A stretch of 64,000 nt of DNA, taken from contig CP042469.1 in the NCBI GenBank assembly GCA_015243575.1, forward strand, positions 2,260,929 to 2,324,928. Reading direction: 5' to 3'. Of this stretch, positions 9,436 through 17,149 are shown piece after piece. This DNA is from Clostridiales bacterium (GTDB lineage: Bacteria; Bacillota; Clostridia; Peptostreptococcales; Anaerovoracaceae). The stretch's first letter is position 1. Each line of letters starts with the position of its first letter. The notes under the pieces are model-generated. The model saw only the letters and a program-made list of their open reading frames with translations, searched no databases and was not told the origin of the DNA. The translations under genes were made by a program, and so were the position numbers.

Positions 9436-9933
9436 TCGTTTTCACCTCCTTTGTGGTATTAATTTAACCTGTAGACGATTTTATATTACAAGTAAATTTT
9501 TCATGTTCTGTATGAGATTTCTTGCCTCATGAAATGATTCAACAAGTGATTCACTTCAAATTTGTAATCGTCTTACGTTACTATTATTTCTGGTCATCCG
9601 ATTTTTATTTCACTCATTTGTTTCCATATTATATAACTCTTTCCGGCCCCGAAGCTGTAATCTTTTTTCTCCTCACTTGACAAAATAGGCTCCAACTCTT
9701 TATTTGCAATGGATTTCACAATTTTTGCAGCTGATATCCATCCCAAGGCCTTGGCTCATGAACATAAATAGAATAATTTTCCTGTTCGTTTCAAATACTA
9801 ATGAAAGGCTGATCTAATGCAAGATGAACAGAAAGCCGTGAAACTTTTTCAATTAGCAGATATAAAACGTGTCTTGAATTAATCAGTGTTACACACCAAT
9901 TCTTTTGTAAATCAATGAAAGGAGCAAGTTATT
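9436..9933. other. Intergenic region between the SASP gene and ku
   Basis: About 500 bp, AT-rich, between divergent genes, so it must hold both promoters. A 21-codon open frame starts at 9816 but has no support. No RNA gene or repeat was recognised. Confidence 0.5.
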
Positions 9934-10761
9934 ATGGCAGTATCGCATAAAGGTGCAATTTCATTTGGACTTGTTTACATTCCTGTAGCACTTTATACGG
10001 CGACACAGGACAATGATATTCATTTCAACCAGCTGCACAAGGAGGATCATTCCCGAATCAGATACAAAAAAACCTGCGGACACTGCGGCAAGGAAGTGAC
10101 TAGCGGAGATATTATTAAGGGATTCGAATACGATAAGGACAAGTATGTTGTGGTCAACGATGAGGACTTTGAAAAGATTAAAACGGAAAAGGATAAGACA
10201 ATTCAAATTATTCATTTTGCCGATCTTGCTACCATCAATCCCATTTATTACGAGAAGTCTTATCATACGATACCTGAAACCGGCGGTGAAAAAGCCTTTG
10301 AACTGCTTCGAACGGCCATGAAAGAAGAAAACAAGGTTGCTATCGCAAAAACAGTTATGGGAAATAAGGAAACACTTCTTGCAGTGATTCCAGCAGGGGA
10401 TAACATTCTGATTAATACCATGTTTTTTGAAGATGATATCAAGGAAATTCCAAAATCATTTGCAAAACCCGCTCTTAATGAAAGCGAGCTAACCATGGCA
10501 AAGACTCTGATTCAGTCAATGGCGCAGCCTTTCGATCCTGCACTCTATAAAGATGAGTATCAGGAACGACTTAGAGATCTGATCCAGCAAAAGATTTCGG
10601 GAAAAGAAATTGTTGCTGCAAGACAGGATGCGCCGAGCAATGTCATCGATTTAATGGAAGCTCTAAAGAAAAGCTTGGAGCAAAGCCAAGGAAAAGCAGC
10701 ACCAAGTATGGCCCCAAATATTATGGGAACTCCGCCCCAGCAAAACCAGCCGGGTGCTTAG
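9934..10761 (+). CDS. ku: Non-homologous end joining protein Ku
   Basis: 275 aa, normal for bacterial Ku. It begins with the family signature MAVSHKGAISFGLVYIPV and continues through the Ku70/80-like beta-barrel core (KGFEYDKDKYVVV, ELTMAKTLI, YQERLRDLI) to a basic, disordered C-terminal tail. A CGHCGK motif near residue 47 occurs in some bacterial Ku proteins. Ku homodimers thread onto double-strand break ends and recruit LigD; no ligase D gene lies in this window. Near two spore DNA-protection genes it fits a role in repairing dormant-spore DNA. The start follows GAAAGGAGC. Confidence 0.95.
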   Translation: MAVSHKGAISFGLVYIPVALYTATQDNDIHFNQLHKEDHSRIRYKKTCGHCGKEVTSGDIIKGFEYDKDKYVVVNDEDFEKIKTEKDKTIQIIHFADLATINPIYYEKSYHTIPETGGEKAFELLRTAMKEENKVAIAKTVMGNKETLLAVIPAGDNILINTMFFEDDIKEIPKSFAKPALNESELTMAKTLIQSMAQPFDPALYKDEYQERLRDLIQQKISGKEIVAARQDAPSNVIDLMEALKKSLEQSQGKAAPSMAPNIMGTPPQQNQPGA

Positions 10762-10815
10762 CTGCGGAACGCAGATACTCAGCAAAAGAACGCGTACGTT
10801 ACTAGAAAACAGACA

Positions 10816-10851
10816 AGGCCGGTGATGCTTTATCACACGCATCATCGGCCT
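10816..10851 (+). terminator. Hairpin after ku
   Basis: A 13-bp stem with one mismatch (AGGCCGGTGATGC/GCATCATCGGCCT) and a 10-nt loop, 55 bp after the ku stop. The T-tract is poor, so it is either a weak terminator or an mRNA-stabilising hairpin shared with the converging gene. Confidence 0.55.
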
Positions 10852-10876
10852 CGCTTTGCATTCATCTCTCAAGAAA

Positions 10877-11149
10877 TCAGTAGTTATTGCTTTGGTTATC
10901 GTGATAAGGAAGTGATCCTTTCGCTTTTTCCAGCATTTCACGGTAATGGCCATCATCTTCACTTTGAAGCGTCTCATGTCCGATTGCCTGGTACATCTGT
11001 CTGGTCACATTTCCATTATCCGATATCTGTGCCATTGCCGGATCCGAATCAGTTCCTCCCTCGGCCATTAGCCTGTCTGACTTCTTTGCAATTTCGATCT
11101 CTTCTCTTTTTCGTTGCAGCTCCGTCAATTTTTTTAAACGCTCATCCAT
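10877..11149 (-). CDS. Hypothetical 90-aa charged protein
   Basis: Starts at ATG 11149 after AGGAGGCGATGAAAA. The N-terminal half is a highly charged helix (LKKLTELQRKREEIEIAKKSD), perhaps a coiled coil; the C-terminal half is polar with many Asp, Glu and Gln. There is no signal peptide, membrane segment or cysteine motif. It lies just downstream of the DUF4418-like gene on the same strand. No family recognised. Confidence 0.7.
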   Translation of the reverse strand: MDERLKKLTELQRKREEIEIAKKSDRLMAEGGTDSDPAMAQISDNGNVTRQMYQAIGHETLQSEDDGHYREMLEKAKGSLPYHDNQSNNY

Positions 11150-11192
11150 TTTTCATCGCCTCCTGAAAATAATATAACCAGGAGGCCGACGA

Positions 11193-11606
11193 CTATGTAT
11201 TTTTCTTCTGTAATAGATAGATCACATTTATGAACGCAATCACGGCAACCGCAATTCCAAGTCCTGTCATAACTGGCGGTGTCAGCGGACTGCAGGTGCA
11301 TCCCGAGCAGCAGTCACCAGCGCAAAATCCGATCAATACTTTTGCAATGAGAGTTGAAAGGATCCCCACCATGCCCAGAGCAGCACTTACGCCAAGCCTG
11401 ACATCCCTCGATTCAGAGAAGATCAATAGAATAGAAAGAAATAGAATTAAAACACCTACGCCAAACTCAGCCTTTGCTGCCCAGCTGCATTTCATAGCCA
11501 TTCTCTGACAGAGCTCGCAAATCTGCAGCGGTGTAAAATTGGGCACTGCCGCAATTAACACTCCCAAAATTGCTGTTGAAACACCTGCTAGAATTTTGTT
11601 TATCAA
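11193..11606 (-). CDS. DUF4418-like integral membrane protein
   Basis: 137 aa with four predicted membrane helices (about 5-22, 47-64, 73-92 and 112-130). The ELCQRMAMKCSWAAKAE segment between helices 1 and 2 and the cysteine-rich loop FCAGDCCSGCTCSP between helices 3 and 4 resemble DUF4418 proteins, which often accompany ABC transporters with a redox or metal theme. The start appears to be TTG at 11606, well placed after AGGAGGGATG. Function is unknown; the cysteine cluster could bind metal or form disulfides. Confidence 0.75.
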   Translation of the reverse strand: MINKILAGVSTAILGVLIAAVPNFTPLQICELCQRMAMKCSWAAKAEFGVGVLILFLSILLIFSESRDVRLGVSAALGMVGILSTLIAKVLIGFCAGDCCSGCTCSPLTPPVMTGLGIAVAVIAFINVIYLLQKKNT

Positions 11607-11815
11607 GATTCATCCCTCCTGTAATTTATTTTAAGAAAATGCCGATTCAATAAAATTTGCATCTGAAAGGAAATGGCATTTCCATAGGCTAGTACAAATT
11701 TATTCCGAAAGGGTTCACTGTATGTGTCCATCTATAAAGTTTTTCTGATTCTTGCCGATAAATTGTATACAGGATGCTTGATACAAGGCGAATTCTTTGG
11801 AGGGAGGATTAAAAA

Positions 11816-12430
11816 ATGATTCATAAAGTAAATGGAAGCCAGCCATATCGGCCGGCAAATGATTTAAAAGGACGCACACAAGAAAAAGACGAAACTGATA
11901 CCTCTGCCCAGAATACAAAATCAGACAGTATTTCAATACGAAACAGTCAAGACCCCTCCGTAACCTATTCAAAGGTCACAAAAAACAGACTGGATACTTC
12001 GGAAATTGATGCTTTGAAGGCTGAGGCAGAAAAGGCAACGGAACATCTTAGAAAACTGGTTGAGCGTTTGATCCTGAAGCAGAATGAAAATGCGAAGAGC
12101 TCACTTGATTCTTCAAAAGGGTCTCAATCTGATTCAGCGTTGACGTTGGGAGACTTAGGCATCACCTCTGCTGATATAGAAGCAGCACAGAAGGCAATAT
12201 CTGAGGATGGTGAATTTGGTGTTAAAGCAGTGAGTGATCGGCTGTTCAATTTTGCGGTAGCAGTTTCCGGAGGAGATAAATCAAAGCTTTCTGAACTAAT
12301 TTCAGCCATTGATGAGGGCTTTGCCGCTGCCCAAAAAATTATGGGCGGTGAACTTCCTGAGCTTAGCAAGCAAACCTATGAAGAAACGATAAGAAAACTG
12401 AAGGAATGGGCAAAAGAAACAGACGCATAG
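11816..12430 (+). CDS. Hypothetical 204-aa soluble protein
   Basis: The start ATG follows GGAGGGAGGATTAAAAA. Residues 1-55 are polar and low in complexity; 60-82 form a helix (EIDALKAEAEKATEHLRKLVERLI); the rest is mainly helical, with an acidic segment around 105-135 and KLSELISAIDEGFAAAQKIMGGELPELSKQ near the C-terminus. There is no signal peptide or membrane segment. It is followed by its own terminator and appears monocistronic. The plan (disordered N-terminus, helical C-terminus) recalls small clostridial proteins of unknown role; I do not recognise a named family. Confidence 0.75.
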   Translation: MIHKVNGSQPYRPANDLKGRTQEKDETDTSAQNTKSDSISIRNSQDPSVTYSKVTKNRLDTSEIDALKAEAEKATEHLRKLVERLILKQNENAKSSLDSSKGSQSDSALTLGDLGITSADIEAAQKAISEDGEFGVKAVSDRLFNFAVAVSGGDKSKLSELISAIDEGFAAAQKIMGGELPELSKQTYEETIRKLKEWAKETDA

Positions 12431-12481
12431 AAATACGCGGAATTCCAAGCTCATCTTGTTTGATCTAGTCTGCCTTAAGCC

Positions 12482-12513
12482 ATACCCAGGTATTCAACTG
12501 AGTACCTGGGTAT
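12482..12513 (+). terminator. Intrinsic terminator
   Basis: Stem ATACCCAGGTA/TACCTGGGTAT with a 10-nt loop followed by TTTTT, 50 bp after the 11816 gene. Confidence 0.85.
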
Positions 12514-12536
12514 TTTTGATTCATTACCGGGTGATT

Positions 12537-13193
12537 CTACTCCCCTTGATTTACTGGTTCGGGTGCTGTCTGTCCCGGATTCACCGGTTCCTGATATCCC
12601 TGACCACCAAGGGCCAGGTTTCTCGCTATGATCCCTCTCGCCATATAGCTTCCAATGATTTCTGCTACATCGTCCAGACGTCTGTGAATCTCAATCTCTT
12701 TTTCGTGCTCACCAGTCATCATCGCAACCATCTCGTCGATCACAAGTCTAATATATTGATACAGTAAGCTTTTCCAATGGTTTACATCCCAATACACATT
12801 AAGTGGTGCGATATATTCCGCGAACTCATCTGCAGTCTGATACAATGTGACCGTTAATTCATCGACCAGCTGCTGGTTGCCTTCCTTCAATGCATGAATC
12901 AGCCTCCATTGTGCAGTAATAAAATTGGTAAGTAAGTTAAGAATCTGCTGAGAGATTGCAGTTCCGTAGAAAATTCTAAATGCGCGGTAAAACTCTGTGG
13001 GGATTGTGTAAAGGTGATTGACTATTGCTGTTTTATTAGCGGTATCGTTTACTGTACTAAGAATCAAGGACCGCGTCCACATTGCGAGCTGAGACCACAG
13101 TCTCAGAAATTCAAGCAGTATATTCAGCTGTTCGTAAGAGATCAGATAACCAATATCGGGGATCGGTAAAGTTTCCTGATTTTTTTTAACCAT
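12537..13193 (-). CDS. Conserved helical protein of the WTR family (often mislabelled acetylglutamate kinase)
   Basis: 218 aa, almost all helical. It contains the family pattern LWSQLAMWTRSLILSTVND, FRIFYGTAIS, LTNFITAQWRLIHA, YWDVNHWKSLLYQYI and a final helix MARGIIARNLAL; the last 20 residues are Pro/Gln/Asn-rich. Related proteins of 150-220 aa are common in spore-forming Firmicutes, where databases sometimes call them acetylglutamate kinase without a kinase fold. There is no P-loop or amino-acid-kinase motif here. Function unknown. The start follows GGAGGTCAATAGAAA. Confidence 0.75.
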   Translation of the reverse strand: MVKKNQETLPIPDIGYLISYEQLNILLEFLRLWSQLAMWTRSLILSTVNDTANKTAIVNHLYTIPTEFYRAFRIFYGTAISQQILNLLTNFITAQWRLIHALKEGNQQLVDELTVTLYQTADEFAEYIAPLNVYWDVNHWKSLLYQYIRLVIDEMVAMMTGEHEKEIEIHRRLDDVAEIIGSYMARGIIARNLALGGQGYQEPVNPGQTAPEPVNQGE

Positions 13194-13317
13194 TTTCTAT
13201 TGACCTCCGCATAATATGTTGTATAATATGACGTGCGGCTTTAAATCGTTCAGCCTGCGGCAGCGGACTGAAAATGTGAGAGGGTCAACAAAGTGCATAA
13301 AAATTAGCTTCCTGCTC

Positions 13318-13346
13318 TTTACAAGTCGCCTTAAAAGTTATATAAT
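13318..13346 (+). promoter_or_regulatory. Promoter of the tRNA-Pro pair
   Basis: TTTACA, a 17-bp spacer and a consensus TATAAT (13341-13346) end 10 bp before the first tRNA, so transcription starts close to its 5' end. Confidence 0.8.
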
Positions 13347-13356
13347 TAAGTCTAAT

Positions 13357-13433
13357 CGGGGTGTGGCTCAGCTTGGTAGAGTGTTGCGTTCGGGACGCAA
13401 AGGCCGCCGGTTCAAGTCCGGCCACTCCGACCA
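13357..13433 (+). tRNA. tRNA-Pro (anticodon CGG)
   Basis: 77 nt including an encoded CCA. The acceptor stem CGGGGTG/CACTCCG with discriminator A and the anticodon stem TTGCG/CGCAA around loop TTCGGGA give anticodon CGG. The T-arm GCCGG-TTCAAGT-CCGGC is perfect. It is the first of two adjacent proline tRNAs and reads CCG codons. Confidence 0.95.
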
Positions 13434-13464
13434 TTTTACCAAAAAGAGCATATTATTCAGATTA

Positions 13465-13542
13465 CGGGGTGTAGCGCAGCTTGGTCAGCGTGCTTGACTG
13501 GGGGTCAAGAGGTCCGGAGTTCAAATCTCCGCACTCCGACCA
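13465..13542 (+). tRNA. tRNA-Pro (anticodon GGG)
   Basis: 78 nt including CCA. The acceptor stem CGGGGTG/CACTCCG is the same as in the first tRNA. The anticodon stem CTTGA/TCAAG has loop CTGGGGG, giving anticodon GGG for CCC/CCU codons. The T-arm is CGGAG-TTCAAAT-CTCCG. Its 3' part from 13511 onward is repeated at 16220, which makes it a candidate integration site. Confidence 0.95.
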
Positions 13543-13591
13543 GATGAATAAAGGCAAAATGAAAGGACGGTTTAACCGTCCTTTTTGCTTG
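13511..13591 (+). repeat. Left copy of the tRNA-3'-end duplication (candidate attL)
   Basis: Covers the T-arm, acceptor 3' strand and CCA of tRNA-Pro(GGG), 18 bp of spacer and the terminator. It matches 16220-16299 over about 80 bp with only a small indel after GGCA. It marks the left edge of a 2.7-kb segment with the SPFH cassette. Confidence 0.85.
13562..13586 (+). terminator. Terminator of the tRNA-Pro transcript
   Basis: Perfect stem AAAGGACGG/CCGTCCTTT around TTTAA, then T-tract, 20 bp after the GGG tRNA. An identical copy lies at 16270. Confidence 0.92.
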
Positions 13592-13896
13592 CCATGATGT
13601 TGATAATACGAATACTTTCACCATGACCGAATAATTATTGTTGAAGTTTTGGTAAAGCTGTCGTAAACTGTAAATGATTGCAATATTGATGTACCTTCTG
13701 GGAATGGTGCTTGATCAAGTAATTCTGATTTGATTGGATAGAGCAACAAATGATGTGACAGGTTAATAGTTGACAGAGAAAGTTGCTTAATAATGCACAA
13801 TATGGGCGCATCTATTTCATAATATAAGAGACGGTTTGTTTATTGTCAGTACAGTCATACAGAGCAGCAATTATAAAATATAAGGATGGTGTAATA
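13587..13896. other. Leader region of the SPFH cassette
   Basis: About 300 bp without a gene, AT-rich, holding the expected promoter of the SPFH cassette. A putative 18-codon upstream extension of the SPFH frame (from 13843) lacks a ribosome binding site. Confidence 0.5.
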
Positions 13897-15120
13897 ATGG
13901 CAATTGTTGATGTAGTAAAATATGATGGTTCACCTGGAGTTTTTGCTTGGAAATATCCAAATGTGGAACTTGGCACTTGGACGCAGTTAATCGTTAATGA
14001 ATCACAAGAGGCTGTACTGTATAAAGGTGGGCAAGCGTTGGATTGGTTTGGCCCCGGTCGCCATACCTTGGAAACGGCAAACATTCCTATCTTAAACAAT
14101 CTTATAAACTTACCTTTTGGAGGCCGTTCGCCTTTTACTGCAGAGGTCTGGTATGTAAATAAAGTCAATTCACTTGATGTAAAATGGGGAACGCCAACAC
14201 CTATCCAATTACAAGACCCGAAGTACAATGTCTTTGTGCCTCTTAGGGCGTTTGGTCAATTTGGAATTAAAATTTCTGACTCCAAACTGTTCCTGACCAA
14301 ACTTGTAGGAACACTACCCCAATTCACATCAAACGATATAGTAAAGTACTTTAGAGGTGCATATTTAGCAAAAGTTAAAGATGATATATCAGAGTACCTT
14401 ATAAAGAAAAAAATATCAGTAATAGAAATAAACGCGTACATAAATGAAATATCAGAATCCTTGAAGGAAAATATTTTACCAATCTTTTCTGAATTCGGAA
14501 TTGATTTGGTGAATTTCTATGTAAACGATATCAGTGTCCCGGAAGATGATTCGGCTGTAATTAAGCTTAAAGATGCTCTGGCAAAGAAAGCCGAAATGGA
14601 TATTATCGGATATTCCTATACTCAAGAACGCTCCTTCGATACATTGGAAGGTGCCGCAACAAATCAAGGCTCAGGCTCAGCACCTATAATGGGGGCAGGA
14701 TTAGGCCTTGGAATGGGAATGGGATTAGGCAGTAATTTCGGTGGAGCATTTGGCGAAATGGGGAAAAGCATTAATACGAATCAAAGTAAAGAATGTCCGC
14801 ATTGTCGTAAGCAAATCGGTTCTGAATACAATTTCTGTCCGTTTTGCGGTAAAGATACCACTCTTGCCGCGAATCAAAAAGTTTGTCCAAAATGTGGATC
14901 GAGCAATAACAGCGGATTAAAGTTTTGCGGCCAATGTGGCAATAGCCTAATAAAAACCTGCCCGAAATGTAATGAAGCAGTTGACGACAAGCAAAAATTC
15001 TGCCCTCATTGCGGAAATTCCTTGATAAAAAAATGTTCATCCTGCGGATGTGAATTGGGGGACAACTTGAAATTCTGTCCGGAATGTGGAAAGAAAGTAG
15101 ATGGTGATAGTAATGAGTAG
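13897..15120 (+). CDS. SPFH-domain protein with four C-terminal zinc ribbons (YdjI-like)
   Basis: 407 aa from ATG 13897, preceded by AAGGATGGTG. Residues 1-240 form an SPFH/virion-core-like domain (ESQEAVLYKGGQALDWFGPGRH region; FGQFGIKISD; LPIFSEFGIDLVNFYV). A Gly/Met-rich linker (about 265-300) leads to eight CxxC motifs arranged as four zinc ribbons (CPHC/CPFC, CPKC/CGQC, CPKC/CPHC, CSSC/CPEC). Related YdjI of Bacillus works at the membrane with PspA-type envelope-stress proteins; no PspA gene lies here. It is first in a three-gene set with two membrane proteins and overlaps the next gene. Confidence 0.85.
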   Translation: MAIVDVVKYDGSPGVFAWKYPNVELGTWTQLIVNESQEAVLYKGGQALDWFGPGRHTLETANIPILNNLINLPFGGRSPFTAEVWYVNKVNSLDVKWGTPTPIQLQDPKYNVFVPLRAFGQFGIKISDSKLFLTKLVGTLPQFTSNDIVKYFRGAYLAKVKDDISEYLIKKKISVIEINAYINEISESLKENILPIFSEFGIDLVNFYVNDISVPEDDSAVIKLKDALAKKAEMDIIGYSYTQERSFDTLEGAATNQGSGSAPIMGAGLGLGMGMGLGSNFGGAFGEMGKSINTNQSKECPHCRKQIGSEYNFCPFCGKDTTLAANQKVCPKCGSSNNSGLKFCGQCGNSLIKTCPKCNEAVDDKQKFCPHCGNSLIKKCSSCGCELGDNLKFCPECGKKVDGDSNE

Positions 15121-15559
15121 GAGTATTATGACAACTGTTATTGTTTTCACTATCGCAATCTTGGTCGTCATCGCGGGATTTTTCCTGCTAGATATTGAAA
15201 AGATTGCACTTAACTACTGGGCGTTTGGCTCATTACTGTTCTCTCTTGCAGTTTCCTTGCTTGCAACGCTTGCGCTGGTTGCTCCAAAGGAAAACAAAGG
15301 CAGCGTTTTTTATACAGGCGGGTTGAGTAGCGCGATTTGGATTTACGAGATCATGGTTGTTATCAGCGTCTTCTTCACGAATAAGTTCGTGGAGCATATG
15401 TATCGATTTGTCTTCCTGGAAATCGCTATCAATGCATTGTTTTTTATCAGTGCTTTAGTTATTTATAACGTATCAGCTCGGCTACAATATAATGATGCAA
15501 AGACTTATAAAAACTTACAAAGCGGCGAATACAACAAACCAAAAAGAGGAGGATTTTAG
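15113..15559 (+). CDS. Hypothetical four-helix membrane protein of the SPFH cassette
   Basis: 148 aa from ATG 15113, which overlaps the SPFH stop codon (ATGAGTAG). Four hydrophobic helices lie at about 6-26, 35-58, 70-90 and 101-124, followed by a basic, soluble C-terminal tail (KTYKNLQ...KPKRGGF). No catalytic motif. Translational coupling with the SPFH gene suggests the products act together at the membrane. Family not recognised. Confidence 0.75.
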   Translation: MSRSIMTTVIVFTIAILVVIAGFFLLDIEKIALNYWAFGSLLFSLAVSLLATLALVAPKENKGSVFYTGGLSSAIWIYEIMVVISVFFTNKFVEHMYRFVFLEIAINALFFISALVIYNVSARLQYNDAKTYKNLQSGEYNKPKRGGF

Positions 15560-15561
15560 GA

Positions 15562-16191
15562 ATGGAAAAAAAAGGAACAAAATGGGGCTGGACTATTTTT
15601 TGGCTGATTGTTTTTTGGCCGGTAGGTTTATTTTTAGTCTTTAAGAAATTAGCAAGTGATAAGTCGGTATTGATGAGTGGGAAAACGGGCGGAATTTCAG
15701 CTGCTGGTTGGATTTTGGCGGTTATAGGAGTATCCGGTTTTTTAAGTGCTATATTCAATCCCGAAGCTGATCCAAGTGGAGCAGCTCTTGGACTTATAAT
15801 GATTGCCGGAGGCGCTGTGATATTAAAAAAAGCATCAAATACAAAACGAACCGCTATTAGATATAAAAAGTACATAGATTTGGTTGTAAACCAAAATGTC
15901 CGCAGCCTAGACGATATTGCCTCTTCTGCTGGAGTATCTTACGATATTGCAGTAAAAGATTTGCAGAATATGATAGATCTTGGATATTTAAGGGATGCTT
16001 CTATCCATCAAGATACCCGTGAAATTATTTTGTATCAGTACGTGCCTGTTTTATATGCGCAAGAATCAACGAATGCTCAGGCTAGCGCACAGGAAGTTGC
16101 CGTCAAATGTCCCGGCTGCGGTGCAAATAATGTTGTTTTCGTTGGCAAAGTTTCGGAATGTGAGTATTGCGGAACACCGATAAATGCCTAA
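15562..16191 (+). CDS. Membrane protein with winged-helix-like region and C-terminal zinc ribbon
   Basis: 209 aa, starting 3 bp after the previous gene; AGAGGAGGATTTTAGGA is the ribosome binding site. Membrane helices lie near 10-28, 44-63 and 70-86. Residues about 95-155 resemble a winged helix (YIDLVVNQNVRSLDDIASSA, then DLQNMIDLGYL). The last 30 residues form a zinc ribbon (CPGCG...CEYCG). It shares the zinc-ribbon theme of the SPFH protein; both could dock on a common partner. Function unknown. The gene ends just before the duplicated tRNA end. Confidence 0.78.
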   Translation: MEKKGTKWGWTIFWLIVFWPVGLFLVFKKLASDKSVLMSGKTGGISAAGWILAVIGVSGFLSAIFNPEADPSGAALGLIMIAGGAVILKKASNTKRTAIRYKKYIDLVVNQNVRSLDDIASSAGVSYDIAVKDLQNMIDLGYLRDASIHQDTREIILYQYVPVLYAQESTNAQASAQEVAVKCPGCGANNVVFVGKVSECEYCGTPINA

Positions 16192-16219
16192 CGGAAAATC
16201 TCTGCAACTAGGATCAATT

Positions 16220-16299
16220 GGTCCGGAGTTCAAATCTCCGCACTCCGACCAGATGAATAAAGGCAATTGAAAGGACGGTTTAACCGTCCTTTTTGCTTG
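16220..16299 (+). repeat. Right copy of the tRNA-3'-end duplication (candidate attR)
   Basis: Repeats the tRNA-Pro(GGG) 3' end, CCA, spacer and terminator. The preceding bases keep only TCAA of the anticodon arm, so this is not a functional tRNA. Its position right after the third cassette gene supports an integrated or duplicated segment from 13511 to 16219. Confidence 0.85.
16270..16294 (+). terminator. Terminator of the SPFH cassette (copy of the tRNA terminator)
   Basis: Identical to the stem-loop at 13562-13586, including the T-tract. It would end the SPFH operon and converge on the ProX gene. Confidence 0.9.
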
Positions 16300-16312
16300 T
16301 CATCTTTTAACT

Positions 16313-16804
16313 CTATAGTTCAACATATCGAACTTTATTTCCATGATTTGTTATTACAAGTTCGAGATCTTTCGGGCGAATAAACACTGTTGCTGTATTT
16401 TCATTGGGATGAATTCCAATATGCTCATAATCCAGAAGTGATTTGTCAATCATAACTTCAACTCTTATCAAATCATCATTTAAGATTCCAAAAGGGGTAA
16501 CGGAACCCTTGCTCAAACGCAAGTACTCGCTTAATGAATCCTTGGATGCGAACGTTAGAGGGCGGCTCTTTATTTTCATTCTTAAATCTTTCAGATTTAC
16601 TTTTTTATCTTTTGAAATTACGAGCAATATATAATGTTTTTTCTTATCATCCCTAAGAAAGAGGTTTTTTACAATCTTATTTCTATAGCTGCTGTCTACA
16701 ACTTCCAATTCTTCAATCGTGTATACCGCAGGATGCTCAATAAGATCATAATTGATACCCAGTTCATTTAGCTTTTCGAAGATTATTTGTCTGGGCCCGC
16801 TCAT
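16313..16804 (-). CDS. ProX-type Ala-tRNA(Pro) deacylase (YbaK/prolyl-tRNA synthetase associated domain)
   Basis: 163 aa from ATG 16804, after AAAGGAAG. The YbaK-type fold is clear: IEHPAVYTIEE, the conserved lysine in IVKNLFLRD, LTFASKDSLSEYL, GSVTPFGILND and the signature HPNENTATV. These free-standing enzymes hydrolyse alanine (or a similar small amino acid) wrongly attached to tRNA-Pro. Two tRNA-Pro genes lie 2.8 kb away, separated only by the SPFH segment, so the tRNAs and their proofreading enzyme may have been neighbours. An upstream in-frame extension to 16855 lacks a ribosome binding site. Confidence 0.88.
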   Translation of the reverse strand: MSGPRQIIFEKLNELGINYDLIEHPAVYTIEELEVVDSSYRNKIVKNLFLRDDKKKHYILLVISKDKKVNLKDLRMKIKSRPLTFASKDSLSEYLRLSKGSVTPFGILNDDLIRVEVMIDKSLLDYEHIGIHPNENTATVFIRPKDLELVITNHGNKVRYVEL

Positions 16805-16937
16805 ATAATCAAGCTTCCTTTCAAAATTAGTGAAGACTGTCCCATACCAGAGCATATCATAATTTACATACGGTTACAACCAATAGAGAATACTCCGCAC
16901 CCCTTATGACCACGCAAGTGCATTCGTCCTCAAAGTA

Positions 16938-16946
16938 TGGTATAAT
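16938..16946 (+). promoter_or_regulatory. Extended -10 promoter of the 47-aa gene
   Basis: TGGTATAAT, an extended -10 element, 22 bp before the start codon. No good -35 is visible. Confidence 0.6.
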
Positions 16947-16968
16947 GTACGAAATAGGAGGTGACGTT

Positions 16969-17112
16969 ATGGACAAAAGAATAATGGAACTTAAATTATT
17001 GTCATATAAACAAGCACTTAAGAAGGCTCGCGATAACGACGACAAAAGTGCAATCAAAAATTGGACCCAAGACATTGCAGCTCTTCAACAGCAGATTGAA
17101 GAGACCATATAA
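16969..17112 (+). CDS. Hypothetical 47-aa helical protein
   Basis: Starts at ATG 16969 after ATAGGAGGTGACGTT. The product is one charged amphipathic helix pair (LKLLSYKQALKKARDND, then WTQDIAALQQQIEE), possibly a small coiled coil. It has its own promoter and terminator. Family not recognised. Confidence 0.65.
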   Translation: MDKRIMELKLLSYKQALKKARDNDDKSAIKNWTQDIAALQQQIEETI

Positions 17113-17124
17113 CTCAAAGCAGCA

Positions 17125-17149
17125 GGAGGGAGCTTAGGCTTCCTTTTTT
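17125..17149 (+). terminator. Terminator of the 47-aa gene
   Basis: Stem GGGAGC/GCTTCC with loop TTAG and six Ts, 15 bp after the stop codon. Confidence 0.75.

Noticed and set aside
9816-9881. 21-codon frame before ku
   Set aside because: Too short, weak ribosome binding site, no recognisable feature.
16066-16266. Minus-strand 66-aa frame over the duplicated tRNA end
   Set aside because: Its start lies over the tRNA-like sequence and it runs antisense to the third SPFH-cassette gene; this is a common false prediction at tRNA loci.
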